From Psilocybe azurescens (taxonomy: Eukaryota > Basidiomycota > Agaricomycetes > Agaricales > Agrocybaceae): 64,000 bases of DNA. A model generated the notes under the pieces. It saw nothing but the letters and a program-made list of their open reading frames with translations. It ran no database searches and was not told the origin of the DNA. The stretch is taken from assembly GCA_023853785.1 (NCBI GenBank), contig JAJIRX010000019.1, forward strand, positions 248,001 to 312,000, in the 5' to 3' direction. Of this stretch, positions 1 to 11,567 are shown in pieces. The position numbers were made by a program, and so were the translations under genes. How positions within the stretch are numbered: position 1 is the stretch's first letter; each line of letters starts with the position of its first letter.

Positions 1-1466
1 AGCGGAAATGACGACGCATGACAGTCAGTTTGGTGTAATCGACGCAGAGAATGGATTTACCCACCCCCTGAGAGTGGAAACGACAACGCATGGCGGTCAG
101 TTTGGGCGGAACAGCGCAGACAATAAATTCACTCACCCACTAAGAATGGAAATGACGGTGCATGACAGTCAGTGCTGTGGAAATAGCTCGTATAATCGAT
201 CCACGCACGGTCTGAGAGTGGAAATGACGATGCATGACAGTTAGTTTGGTATAAACAGCGCAGAGCATAGATTCACTCACCCACTGAGAGTGGAGACGAC
301 AGATGGCAGTCAGTTTGGCAGAAACGGAGTAGACAACGGAGTCGCGCACAAGCTGTGAGTGAACGCGACAACGCATGCCGGTCAAAACAGGGCATAAAAA
401 GGTCACAAAACGGATTCACGCACATCCTGAGAGTCGATACGACGATCCATGACAGTCAGTTTGGTAGGAAAAACTCAGATAATCGATTCACGAACTTCCT
501 AAGAATGGAAATGACGATGCATGACAGTCAGTTCACTAGAAATGGCTCATATGCTCTAGTTACGCACTTCCTGAGAGTAACAGTCAATTACGCAGGATCA
601 GCTAAGATAATCGATGTACATACGAGCTGTGAATCAAAATGGCGGCGCATTACAGTCAGTTTGGTAGAAAAACTCAGATAATTGATGGACGCACTTCCTG
701 AAAGTTGAAATGACCACACAAGACAGTCAGTTTGGCAGGATCAAATCAGATAATCGATTCACGTACCAACTGGGAGTGGAATGACCACGCACGACAGTCA
801 GTCTGGGAGAAAACACTCAAATAATCGATTAACGCACGTCCTAAGAGTGGAAATGACCATGCACGACAGTCAGTTTGATGGGAATAGCTCAGATAATTGA
901 TTCACTAACCCACTGAGAGTGGAAATGATGATGCATGAAAATCAGATTGCCAAAGTCAGCTTGGACAATCGATTCACGTACATACTGAGAGTGGAAATGG
1001 CGATCCATGACAGTGAGAACTGTAAAAATAGCTCAAATAATTGTTTCACGCACTGCCTGAGGGTCGAAATGACGACAAGTGACAGTCAGTTTGGTAGTAA
1101 AAACTCAGATAATCGATTAGCTCACGTCCTGAGCGTGGAAATGACGACGCACGACAGTCAATTCGGTTGGAAAAGCTCAGATAATCGATTCACGCACTGG
1201 CTGAGGACGGAAATGACGACAGGTGACAGTCCGTTTGGTTGAAAGAACTGAGAAAATAAATTCACTCACCCCCTGAGAGTGGAAACAAAGATGAATGGCG
1301 GTCAGTTTTGCAGAGTCAACTCAAACAATAAATTCACTCACCGCCTGAGAGTGTAGACGACGATACGGGATGGTCAGTTTGGTACACGTAGCTCAGAAAA
1401 TTCTTTAACGAACTTCCTGACAGTTTAAATAATCACCCACAATAGTCAGTATGCCACACCTCAATA
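1..1466 (+). repeat. 72-bp satellite array 1 (cut by window start)
   Basis: This is a head-to-tail array of diverged units of about 72 bp, roughly twenty copies. Each unit carries the landmarks GATTCACGCAC, CTGAGAGTGGAAATGA, GCATGACAGTCAGT and CTCAGATAATC. This array has the variant TTTGG after CAGTCAG, where array 2 mostly has TTGGG. The copies become irregular towards 1380-1466, and the tail (AATAATTCAGTACACCTAC) is matched after array 4 near 46070. Because 72 is a multiple of three, one frame stays open across units, which explains the long but spurious reading frames here. Confidence 0.93.
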
Positions 1467-1684
1467 ATTCAGTACACCTACTCGTTGCCTGATCTGAAAA
1501 ATTACGATGAGGTCCAGAAGATTATCTTCATCCCTAGACGTTGTGGAACGAGTAGTGGCGTCCTTGGATGAGTTTGAATCACTCTGGTTGGTTCTTCTTT
1601 CAGCGTTTGTTATTTGAAAACGACTAGGGCAGCCGGTGCTGACAAATTTTGAATAACTGTCTCACAAAGAATATAATTTTACCT
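1467..1684. other. Spacer between satellite and ubiquitin-like gene
   Basis: I see no gene here. The stretch is paralogous to 46060-46265, sharing ACACCTACTNGTTGCCT and a later GCGTTTGTTAT. It is the 3' flank of the minus-strand gene that follows. Confidence 0.6.
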
Positions 1685-2886
1685 TTACCAGTCAATCCAG
1701 CTGTCCTTCACGCCTGCATTATGATTCCACTTCCTGCACTGTGGCCGTGGACACTGGTATCGATCCCCAAAGCATAGCTGGCCAAATATCGCGCCCATGA
1801 CGATTCTCGTACCTGATTGGACCATATTCCATTTGTTTAACTGGCTAACGTCGCTCCTAGTTTCCGTATAAAGCTCGTAAGCGCCTTGGTCTATGATACT
1901 ACGCAAAATCTCATCCCTCCTATCGGTCTTTTCGAAGTACCAGCGAAATACACCAATGAATTGCTGTAGAAGGCGTCAGGGGGTAGGGATAAAGTTCAGA
2001 CCCGTTGAATAGAGCTTACCTGAGGGGAACAACATTGTTCAACTAGTAATTTATATTCCCGACCTGTAGGATCTTTTATAAAGATCATTCCCTGTTGAAC
2101 GACATTTGGGATCTGAGATGCGATTTCCTCGACTCTGTTTTCAGTCCGCATTAAAGCAAGCAGCTAAAGATAAAATTGTGAAAATAACATATATCATCTT
2201 CCAAGGGGACAACTCACCGCATAATCTCTTTCCAGCGCGTCGATGTCCCTGATGCAATCGAGAATAGCGCCCTGGACGTCCGTGCTGCCAAATATACTCC
2301 TCACATTCATTCCCTTCACCTGATTTGAAATCGCATTCAGTTTTCTGAAAGTACGGCCCAAATTAAGTCTGTATCACTAGTCTGAACTGTGATGCATACC
2401 GAACCAATTCTTCGTTTCGGAGTTGTACAACAGCAGATGCGGCAGGCATTGCTGCAATGTTGGCCTCCAAACAGTAAAGCCGTTGGATCACATAGTCAAC
2501 CGTTCGTCTGTTCGTGCTCTTTATCTGCCGAAATAGTCGATATACATGCATGATATTCTCATAGACGGTCGAACTCACATTAAGTCCATTGAGCACCACC
2601 AGCAAGGCATCTATGGAGGCCTTTAACGGACTGCCAGCTACAGGAATGGCTCCTGCCATGGGAGAGCTGAGGTTAAGGAACTGTCGCGCATAATCAACGA
2701 ATTTCTGAGTAGCGAAATTGTGCTGGAGGGTATGATTAACGATTGACTAGAATGATTGAACGGGTTGCTTACCGGCACGGGATCCCTTCTTAAAGGAGGC
2801 CCAAATCTCCGTAATATGGCCGATATTCCGGCGGCGATGGAGTATTTTTGTATGTGACTCGGAGTAGTCGACCTTGATGGGTTCAT
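1685..2886 (-). CDS. Fungal ubiquitin-like-domain (ULD_2-type) protein, intact
   Basis: The gene reads as five exons: 2886-2773, 2722-2400, 2344-2218, 2163-2020 and 1963-1685. They are joined by four GT-AG introns of 50-56 nt and give an uninterrupted protein of 328 residues ending in TAA. Residues about 60-190 are helical (AIPVAGSPLKA, then a run ending ALERDYA) and resemble the N-terminal helical region of many basidiomycete NACHT/STAND-type proteins. Residues about 214-300 resemble the fungal ubiquitin-like domain, with FIKDPTGREY, LLVEQC, a Y-x-L-Y-T strand and GTRIVMGAI. The C-terminus has a cysteine pair (CPRPQC, about 307-312) and ends in DW. The function is unknown; no NTPase domain follows, so it is not a complete NLR-like protein. 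The start is the ATG before NPSRSTTPSHIQKY, which is also conserved in the copy at 47470. This is the only complete multi-exon gene in the window. The family name comes from memory of motifs, not a search. Confidence 0.72.
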
Positions 2887-3371
2887 TGTGATGGAGAAAA
2901 CTACGGATATTGAACAATCAAGGGGAGGATGGGAGGTGGTTGGGAGTATAAGGGCAGAGCAGATGAAGAAAGAGAACGGCAGTGAAGAGAATTGACGAAC
3001 ACAGCCAGTCTTTGCCATATCCCACGGTCGGACCTCCTATTAGGATCCTAAATCGCGCCCGAATATATCGCAACCAACATAACGTTAATGGCAGTGTCGA
3101 CCCATGTCAGCACAGCTATGGACGAATATTCTCACCGTGTCTTGTACCTGAGCTCACTCCACATAACGGTGCTTGCAGCAGTCACAAACGATTTTACTTC
3201 AGTAATCTATGTTGGCTACACTGGGTACATTTTTCGTACAGAACAATTCGACACTGAAAATTCAGAAACTCCAAGACATTTTTGACGACCTCTTGACTGA
3301 CCCGCACTCCTTTCATGAAATATTCTATCAGCCAGATAGCCCGGGAATCCAATAGCATGGCTAGCACATGT
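2887..3371. other. 5' flank of the ubiquitin-like gene, conserved in all three blocks
   Basis: No convincing gene. The flank aligns by eye with 26745-27215 in block B and 47471-47698 in block C. Landmarks are TATAAGGGCAGAGCAGATGAAGAAAG (in parts), GAACACAGCCAGTCTTTG and CAGCTATGGACGAATATTCTCAC. It contains the empty sites used to define insertions in block C. A TATAAG lies about 55-60 bp upstream of the gene's ATG on the opposite strand sense, so a promoter role is only a guess. Confidence 0.6.
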
Positions 3372-3887
3372 CACTGCTGGCAGGGGGGGGTTTTAGGCAG
3401 GGTAAAATCTAGGTTAAATATTAGCTTGATTGTATTAAATTTATCCAGCTTTCACCTAATCGAAAAGACAATTAAAATGAAAACTGTGACCTGGCTCAAA
3501 ATAGTCGAAACAAGAGAAATTTAACAAGTCTTTTATGGCGTGATTTATATTTAATTTTATGGAGATTTTGTGCCACCGAAAACAATAGCAACATTTGATA
3601 TTTATGGAGAATTGTTCCTCAAATTAAATGTTAAAATTATTTATGGACAAAAAACGATCGAAAGGCAACTATTATCAATAATTTCATACTTTCTAAAAGT
3701 AAAAATCGATTGTGACATTTTACCGACAATAAAAATCCTGCCAAAAGTTATACTTGAACTGCGCCAAAAGGAATAGGGTGCTGAAGGCCCCTCTGTGCGG
3801 GTGCCTAGCAACCCGATTTGAGCACACTCGAACCTAGTATTCCTTCAGGCAATTGATAAGCAGTGAGACGGAGATTAGATAGGTTTG
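3372..3887. repeat. Left terminal and subterminal region of the CACTA element
   Basis: AT-rich, no gene. It begins with the terminal inverted repeat and carries short motifs resembling GTGACATTTTACC (near 3713) and GCAACATTTGATATTTATGG (near 3588). Related motifs occur at the other end (GTGACATTTTACC near 18628, CAACATTTTATCGG near 18586). Such subterminal motifs are the usual transposase-binding region in this superfamily. Short open frames here look random. Confidence 0.65.
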
Positions 3888-6800
3888 TTATCTTACCCGA
3901 GATAAGGAGACCACGGCGATGACATTGCGATCTTCCCACCGCATGGGACAATAGGCGAAGTGCGAAGCGATATTATCAAGTGGATACAGTTCGAGTTCAT
4001 CGAGTTCTTTGCTCCATAACTGTGCCCGGAGGAAAGGGAAAGACGAGAACGGATCAATTTTGACCTCAGATGGCATATAGCGTTGGGCAGCCGCAAACAT
4101 TAGCAAAGTTTCAGGGTTATCGGGTAAGGAGAGCTGTACGAAGTATTCAATCTGAGCGGGGAGCATTACGCCTTGCCGTCCCGAGTCAATCAAAACTGAG
4201 CTATTTCCCAGATGACGTGAAGCCACTGAATATGTGATTCCTTTGATAGTGAGTGTCTATATCACCGAGATAGAGTTAGGGCGATCGCCATCAAAGGTCT
4301 CGAGGATACAGGACATTAATGCAGGAGGGATTCTGGTATTAGGAGTAGTCGGTTTTTCGTCAATGTTATCAACATCGTCCAGGTTCCTGATGGCAAAGCT
4401 TAACATGTCGGTCGCCAAAGTATCTCGGGTCTGAGGTTGAATAAACTTCTGAAATATGGGCTTGCAGTGTCGAATAACTTCAGGAGTCCCTGTTTGCTCA
4501 AGAATCCGCCGAAGGTTCGATGAACGGACAAAACTTTCAGCAATAGTCACCTCATATTCACCTGCCCATATTGAAATAAATAAAATATCACATAACTTGC
4601 TTTATAAAATCAATCATACCTTGTTTGTAGTTGGTTAGGATGCGCTGGAGCATCCCAATCATACGTTCAAACGGAAATGCCCACCAAGAATGCACAGGAC
4701 CATATAGAAGGATGTAGTTGGCCAAGTGGAGTGCCATATGGTGGTTGGGAACAAATTTGAAGGTCGGAAAGAGCTCTTTTATTCAGCTCAAGTAAGCCTG
4801 CATGTGCTGCAAGTACTCATCGGCGTGGCAGCGAGACATTTTTGTGAAGTGGCGATAGACACCGCGGAGAGGAGAGAAATCGTGACATCCAGGATTTTCT
4901 GGCACCGCACTGATTGTGGATCTCCTGGATCTGCAGACCACCAAAGACGCATAAGGGTAATAGGGAAGAACACAGCGCCCAGAACTCGCCATTGGTCCGC
5001 TTTTAGTTTACCGTGACTAGCAGATCCCAACTTTGCTGGAACGGAGGTGAACCACGAAGGCGTAATTGTAGATGAGATGTCATCATGAATTTGTTCCATT
5101 TCTTCCTTATTGAAGATGTGGCCACAATTGGTCAATGTAGTGACATGTCCGTAAGGGTCAGTTTGCCTTTCGACCTGGATTTTACGCTGTGGGTAGGTGA
5201 TATGTGCATTGAGTATCATCACATACTGAATGCGTAGACATGAAAACATACCCATTCTAGAATACCACGGGCATAGTCTGCCCGGGTGAAACGGGAAACC
5301 TTACGGCCGTCAGTGGCCAATGGTTTACACCCACGATGCGCGAGTTCCGAGCAAGCAAGGTCCAGTGCTGCAAGACGGAGATTCGACAACCCTTTAACCC
5401 ATAAAGCCATGCCAATTTCGGTTTGCAAGTCCTGGTTGAGAGGTCGAGTTAAAATTTTCATTAGTCGAACAACACCCTTTTTGTCTGCAGGATCCATGGT
5501 GGTCCAGCGATCGGAGAATAGCAAGTCGATTGAAGGAGTATCGACGTCTGGATCTTTGTCTAATCGTATACCAAGAATGTCCTGAAAATGTTTATTGATT
5601 ACACCCAAAAAGAGATTGTGCATGGGATCGATGACAACAAAGCGGGTAGGATCAAAATAGGGGAGACACAGAAGCTCCGACCATTGTACACCTGTTTGAG
5701 CAAATATTTCTTCACTCTCGAGTCTAGTCGTGGAACTGATGTACGCCTGTGCAGATGTACATGTTTCTTCATTAGTTCAGGGCCGCCAGAGGTGATTCTC
5801 AAGGTGTCCATAGCCATGCACGTTGCGGGTACAATGACATATGTGGCAAAAATTCTTATGGGCAACAGAACCAAATCCTGCTAATTTTTTGGCCACAATT
5901 AAATCACATACTAAGCACGCGATAGCGCACCGAATCAGTCTTCCATTTGGATGACAATGGGTGTGTGTAAACCAAACACCGGGGCACCAAAGTTCCAAGA
6001 AAAAGTCGACAATAGGCTGAATATAGTGGTTCAACGTGTCGAGTGGAGGTTCATGAGGGCCAGGTATAATACCAGCGAGAAACATGTATTCCGATTTGTA
6101 GCGAGTATCGGGAGGAAGGTTGAGACAAACTAAAGATATAAGCCCAATTGAGACCTTCTTTCCCGCTTGCTTATTCGACAGTGGGTTGAAAAAGTCAACC
6201 GACAGGGAGAAGACATAGTGACCTTCTTCGCCGCTTTCGCTGAAAAGGTTTCCATTCGGCCCTTTGAAATTTCTCAGCATATCGCCATCAAAGATATCGT
6301 TCATGTCTTCTCCGTTGCTGCCTGAGTTAGTCCATGCACTGTCCATTTTCGCTTCCAACCCCGGTTGCCCTAAGAGGCGTCCAATCCAATCCTTCAAGTC
6401 GTAGGCCACATATGTTTTGATCGGAACCGAAATCATAGAGCCTGAAATAATGCGGGGGGCGAACAGGGGCATTTTGCACCGTATTCCAAAGCGACGATGG
6501 GTGCAAAAGGAGGGATATATGGGTATCGGCGATCCTTCATTGAACGTTGGCTTGTAGGAGGCGTGACAATCAGTGTCGGGGCAAACGGCATAGATAGTGG
6601 CCTTGGCGTCAAGGTTGAATTCCTTGTCAGCGGTACGAGGGTCGATTGGGAAATCAGACAGTAACTTGACGTCAGCGCTGGGAGAGCGATGAATGCTCGC
6701 GCATGAGGCATAGCTGAACGATATAACGCAACATGGCATATAAAAGAGCACATCCCCTGCGATTAGTTCCCGATATGACCTGGCAAGCAACGACCATGAA

Positions 6801-7571
6801 TATAGAAAGTTGGATTAGAGGATCACTCGGCGACATGAGAGGTTTAAAATGATGGTCTAGAGGTTACCAAGAGTAAGTATAAATAGTGTGTTGGAATACG
6901 ACTGGGATGTCAATTACCGTTTGAGTATTCGATGGAAGATTTCTTAGGGTGCTGGACAACTTCTTGGGCCTTTTCCCAATCTTCCTTCGCAGATTGCAAC
7001 ATTCTCTTGATGACATCAACTTGTTTCCGGACGGCGTCCTTAGCTGCAGTGACGGCTGGAGATTTGCAGGTAATTTTGGTAAGATCTGATTCGAGATGGC
7101 GGCAATTGTCAATTGATTTGGCCAACGGGAATAGTGGAGCACGAAGGAAAGGCAATCTCTGCGAATGGTGAAGTTTGGTGGCGACTTCCACGTGTAGGGT
7201 ACTGGCTGAAAATTCTATTTCACTCAGACGTTCAAGGACCCGATGTACACGGGCAATCCTCACAGATGAGTCCTCCGTAGGCTGATACAGAGACGGGGAT
7301 AGATCGTGGACGATATCAAGGGAAGAATCTGCTTTCGGGAGTTGGATAGTTTTGTCGTAGCCAGATGTTGAATTATGGTATCAAGTTGGTTCTGAATAAC
7401 GTCTTCTGCAGCGTCAACAGCTTTCTGGGCTAAAGCAGATTGACTGGGAGCGCCTGCATGCTGATGCTCCTGGGCTGTTCGATCATGAAGGGAGTGGGCC
7501 TTCTGGGTACGAGGGTCGATATCTTTGCCTCCGCACTTGTAGAATGCACAATGGCAGGGAACTTTGACCAT
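3888..7571 (-). pseudogene. Tnp2-type CACTA transposase, decayed
   Basis: Read on the minus strand it starts at the ATG before VKVPCHCAFYKCGG, a typical N-terminus of this basidiomycete family, followed by a helical segment. The central block (6790-5777) carries the conserved run from SYRELIAGD to AGFGSVAHKNFCHICHC. After an in-frame TGA at 5779-5777 comes VIDPMHNLFLGVINKHFQDI (about 5650-5580). It continues with DQWRVLGAVFFPITLMRLW (near 4990), a stretch around FVPNHHMALHLANYILLYGP (near 4710) and the C-terminal part ending VIAVVSLSR (3900). Family knowledge: these proteins catalyse cut-and-paste transposition of CACTA elements. At least one frameshift near 7360, another near 4890 and the TGA break the gene. 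It fills the left quarter of the element and is transcribed towards its left end. I am confident of the family and do not expect an active product. Confidence 0.88.
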
Positions 7572-7920
7572 ATCTGTAAGAAACCCGACACCCGTTGTAC
7601 GACGAAGAGATCGCTGGAAGACAGTGAAATGTGAAGGGATGTGATTTGGGGAGATATTGTACAGCAGACACCCGATGTACAAAGAAGGGAGCGTCGGAAT
7701 GGATGAAGTTGTTGAGGGTTGAAATTGGGAGTGACAAAGACGGATGAGATGTTGAGGGCAAAGCTTGCGGCTCTGAAGAAATACTTGAGGTTTGAGCGAA
7801 TATAGAACAATTGTTGCCTTGCAACCATTCTTGCTCGTTCGCCGGCCGCCCCCACTGAGAAAGTGTTATTGTTCTCAAAAGGGAGAAACATCTTGAAGGT
7901 CTTGAAGTCCGGAAACTGAT

Positions 7921-8201
7921 ATCTGGACACCCAGATCTCATGTTATAAGCTCGTACTGAACATTGAAACCGTCCACTGGACACCCAGTGGACGATCTCGT
8001 CAAGCGTGGGCGGAGTCGGTGTCTGCAAACTGCGTTGGGTCGTGTTGGGCATTGAACGTTGAACGTTGAGATCATCCACTAGACACCCAGTGGAAGATCT
8101 CGTCAAGCGTGGCAAAGTCGGTGTCTGCGAAGTGCGTTGGGACGTGTTGGGCATTGAACGTTAGAGGTTGGGATCGTCCACTAGACACCCAGTGGACGAT
8201 C
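7921..8201. repeat. Hairpin cluster 1: four loop-conserved hairpins in ~90-bp tandem units
   Basis: Hairpins lie at 7921-7936, 7970-7993, 8070-8099 and 8172-8201. Each has the 8-nt loop GGACACCC or AGACACCC flanked by complementary arms. At 8172-8201 the arms GATCGTCCACT and AGTGGACGATC pair perfectly over 11 bp; at 7921-7936 the arms are ATCT and AGAT. The last three sit in tandem units of roughly 90 bp that also carry TTGGGCATTGAACGTTG and CAAGCGTGGG. About 300 bp of this tract is duplicated at 11883-12203. Confidence 0.85.
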
Positions 8202-8849
8202 TTGTTCAAGCGTGGGCGGACTCTGCGAAGTGGTGTTGGGTGATTGTATGAAGTCCGCCGAAGCTCTTACCAAGCACCACCAAACAATTGAACCACCCGC
8301 TAGCTCGTTCTCCACTCAACCTGTACTATCTCTGGCTCTCAACTCCATATCAACTAGGTGTCTGGTTGATGTGGAGTTGATATCCGTCGGTCATATTCCT
8401 CTCTCTCATAGGAACTGTCAACTGGGTGTCTAGTTGAGTTCCTACCAACTTGTAATTACTCGACTCAATCGTTCAGATATATCATTCGGTAAGTGCTTGG
8501 GACCTTCTACATGAAAAAAAAATAGAGAATATAATAAGACTTCTTAAGGGAACTTCCTTCCAAAGCATATCCTCGCTCTCGACGCTTTCAACTCCATATC
8601 AACTGGGTGTCTAGTTGGATATGCACCACCTTTCTTCGACACCAACTAAAGCTCATCCCACCTTTCGCCTTGAAGCTTGCCCCATTCGATACCGTCTCCG
8701 TCATATTCATCCTCCTCCGATGGCGGAAATGCTGCTTTCGGATCCCATTCAGTTATCCCCGGTCCTTTCCTTCCTGCCTGAGCCTTGGTGGACTGCTCGA
8801 CGATCTGATTGATCCCTTCCAGTGTACGTCTTGCTGCCTGTTGAAATTA
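8202..8849. repeat. Hairpin cluster 2 (8340-8623) in a gene-free stretch
   Basis: Three hairpins share loops of the GGGTGTCT type. The first (8340-8379) has 15-nt arms, CAACTCCATATCAAC against GTTGATGTGGAGTTG, with a single T:G pair. The second (8411-8442) pairs TCAACT with AGTTGA and continues with GGAAC against GTTCC. The third (8595-8623) pairs CATATCAACT with AGTTGGATATG, one base bulged. I see no credible gene in this interval. Confidence 0.82.
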
Positions 8850-10330
8850 TCAGTATCTCCTTACATGTATAATGCAGGAATATTTACTTGTGAAGCAAGA
8901 GGTGCCCAAATCGCCGACGTCCAATATAATACCAGAAGAATTATCAGAAGATTCAAAATCCTTCCCGACCTTTCCCGCTATTGTAGTCACTTTCATCGTG
9001 ATATCTTCGCCTTTTAATCTGACATTCATCGGTAGGTTTCTCAACAATTCTCGGTATGTTTTCTTTCTTACCGTCTTTTCCCATACAGTGATCTTGAAAG
9101 ACCCGGCCGATACACCACTTGCTATAAAATGTGCCTCGGTGGTTGTCGTTGTCTAGTGTCATGGTCAGAGGTACATTCAAGAGAGAAATTATCACGACGT
9201 ACACTGATTGCTTGCACCTCCACTCTCTTGCTAGCAGGGGCCAAGACCTGGATGGGAATTGACGACAAATTGGTGAATATATATACCCTTCCATGGTCAC
9301 TTCCACAGACAATCGCTAGGATCCCTGCTCGGCAAAGGCTCCATCTTTGACACACTTCTTGGTACTGGGGATTGCGAAGGCGCAAGAGGGAGAAGAGCGT
9401 GGTAAGTTGTACAAATCAAATCCTTTTGACAAATTGTCGACAAGTAATAGCTTGCTTGAGGGACAGGTCGTCGCATTGCCACTGATCAACTTTGTGAGTA
9501 TCCAAAAGATCGTGCTTATTTTGGACTTACATTCCTGACTTCAGGACCTTTCTCCATTCTTCTCGAGATGTCTCTACATCGTGGCAAACCCTGAGAAGAG
9601 CTACTGTAAGTCTCAGCGGTCTTCGTTCCAAAAAGTGCTTACATTTCGCCAGTTTCCAGAATAAAAACTAGGATCTTCCTGCCTCCCTCAAAAATTGAAC
9701 AGATCGCGGTATGCCGATCTTCTTTCTTTGTTGCTTTTCACTGACCACAGCTCAATCATAGTTCCTGTTGATCGACTAATTTATATTACTCCACAATGGT
9801 GCCAGATATAACTCACCATTTCTACCAATATCGTACAAGGCAATACTACCATGGTGACTTGTTATTGCAAGGTGAGATTTTTGCTGTCAAATGCAATTGC
9901 TTCCAACGGGGTCACTAGCTTCAAACACCCTATTACTAGCCAATTCGACCATTCGTGCCTTGAAAGTTGTCAACATAATTTATTCAGGAAATGTTGAAAA
10001 AGGCCTACATCGACCCTTGGACGCTGATAAATGACTACAAGACCACGACCAGTACCAAACGCGATTGGCTTCAGTTCGTCGTTCCCTGGGCTGCCCAGCC
10101 AGGTCAGACACGTAATTTGGCCCCATCGTTTCCCAGGATCTTCGAGAATATCCAGGCACTTCTTCGTGGAAATCTCCCAGATGCGCACCGCTTCATCGTC
10201 ACCTACAACACTTTCAGATTCAGCGAAGCCGTTAGTCATGACATACGACCTCCACTAGCCAGTAGTTCGCCTCCGTGGGTGAAAGATAGACAGTTCACTG
10301 GGCCTGTTGGTCCTTTGAACTTAGCGTACT
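8850..10330 (-). pseudogene. WD40-repeat protein remnant (CACTA cargo)
   Basis: On the minus strand the piece at 10239-9970 reads VVGDDEAVRIWEISTKKCLD, then GQITCLTWL and FGTGRGLVVIYQRPR. These are WD40 blades of a kind repeatedly found in mushroom genomes. Further along come ITSHHGSIALYDI (near 9830) and ILAIVCGSDHGRVYIF (near 9290). Between them the frame is lost several times, for example around 9900. WD40 propellers are protein-interaction scaffolds, but no function is expected from this copy. It is transcribed in the same direction as the transposase and sits between hairpin clusters 2 and 3. Confidence 0.72.
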
Positions 10331-10778
10331 TGTAGTAGGCCTAAATCATGCGTAATTAATAAGTTATTTCATGAACCCTAAAACACACCTCATCTGGTGA
10401 TGAGCGCAGATAGACGGAAACAAGACGAAAACATTTATAGAGGAGATCAGCCAACATGAGAGTCGATAGTACTATGTCAATTGCTTCTGAGGTCAACCCA
10501 TCCTATTATATGAGAACCGATTTTATTGTTGTCATTCACTTATTGTTTACTTAACGACACACTTAGATGACGATGATGTATAAATCTGGTAAGTGTGTCC
10601 TGGCACTGTCATCTCGGGTGTCAATATCCCCAAGGCGAAGACAAAGACAAAGCTGTCGGATCCGGATTTAAAACAATGCACTTATTATTCAAGCTGGTAA
10701 ACGAAATACAAAGCAAATACAATACAGGAATCAGACTATAAGTGCGTCCACATCGAAACGCAATGTAAACTTCGAACC
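10331..10778. other. Gene-free stretch inside the CACTA element
   Basis: No gene or repeat recognised. It separates the minus-strand WD40 remnant from the plus-strand gene at 10779, so it could hold divergent promoters, but I see no clear motif. Confidence 0.5.
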
Positions 10779-11567
10779 ATGGATGCTCAGATTGAAACCC
10801 ATCTTCCACTGATCACGGCTAGGCTCATATTTGCTCCCAAAGTGTTTCACCCTCCTCCTACCATTACTCCACGAATGGAGTTTCCGTCAATTATTTTAGA
10901 AGAACGAGAGCATTTTCCTACTCCTGACATCAGGCGCCGCGAACTACTCCAGTCCAGCGAGCGACTACTCCAGTCAGGCGAGCGACTACTCCAGTCCGGC
11001 AAGCGACTACTCCACCCAAGCGGGTCAGAATTTCCGAAGCTCCTTCAAAGGGTGTACAACGTGGGCGCATCACCAGGCCATTCAACCATAGGAGATGCAA
11101 TCGAGGTCGAGTTCATCATGTCAGATGATGACGAGATCATGGGCGACGACGACGGCGAAGAAGCGAGTGAGGACGAAGAAGCAACCGGAAGTGAGGGAAT
11201 CAGAAAGGGGTTGATACCGAAGCCAAAGGGTGATGTATTGCATCCAGGAAGAGGCGGCTATAACCTCAGCAAGGCGTTAGGTTGGAACCAGAAGACCTAT
11301 GACAGTGTATTGGTAAGTCACCCTGTAGAGTCTAAATACAAAGCCGCTGACCGAAAACTTAAGAGTGTTGTCACAAAATTGGCCAAGGAGAAGCTTGATA
11401 CAAGCAAGAGCTATTGCAGGCAAAGCAAGAGAAAGGTTCATCAGCTCTTAGAGACTGTCAGTGACATTTCGTTCCCCAAATTATGTTCAAGGACTTACTT
11501 TAAGAATCTAGGTTCACAAAGAATTCAGTTTCCTGAAAGACTACGAGAAAGATTGGCCAGTACATGA
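10779..11567 (+). CDS. Conserved agaricomycete hypothetical protein, C-terminal fragment-like (cargo)
   Basis: An open frame of 262 codons starts at ATG 10779 and stops at TGA 11565-11567. Residues about 48-83 contain three to four copies of a short repeat (RLLQSGE/RLLQSGK). Residues about 114-145 are strongly acidic (SDDDEIMGDDDGEEASEDEE). A block with PKPKGDVLHPGRGGYNLSKAL around residues 147-170 resembles the GRxxxGGYNL core of a very expanded mushroom family of unknown role. After that the match weakens: a CNKxxxxxQ-like region remains, but the usual DYExDWxVxDF end is only found out of frame (KDYEKDWPVHD near 11540), so this copy is probably frameshifted. Hairpin cluster 3 follows directly. 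Confidence 0.55.
   Translation: MDAQIETHLPLITARLIFAPKVFHPPPTITPRMEFPSIILEEREHFPTPDIRRRELLQSSERLLQSGERLLQSGKRLLHPSGSEFPKLLQRVYNVGASPGHSTIGDAIEVEFIMSDDDEIMGDDDGEEASEDEEATGSEGIRKGLIPKPKGDVLHPGRGGYNLSKALGWNQKTYDSVLVSHPVESKYKAADRKLKSVVTKLAKEKLDTSKSYCRQSKRKVHQLLETVSDISFPKLCSRTYFKNLGSQRIQFPERLRERLAST

Noticed and set aside
1..1466. CRISPR array
   Set aside because: Units are contiguous and diverged, without unique spacers, and the genome is fungal.
2887..3285. Plus-strand small ORFs in the flank of the ubiquitin-like gene
   Set aside because: The frames are not conserved in the paralogous flanks of blocks B and C.
7973..8195. Hairpins as CACTA ends (CACTGGGTGTC resembles CACTG)
   Set aside because: They lie in mid-element, lack 3-bp duplications, and the true ends with duplication are at 3372 and 18728.
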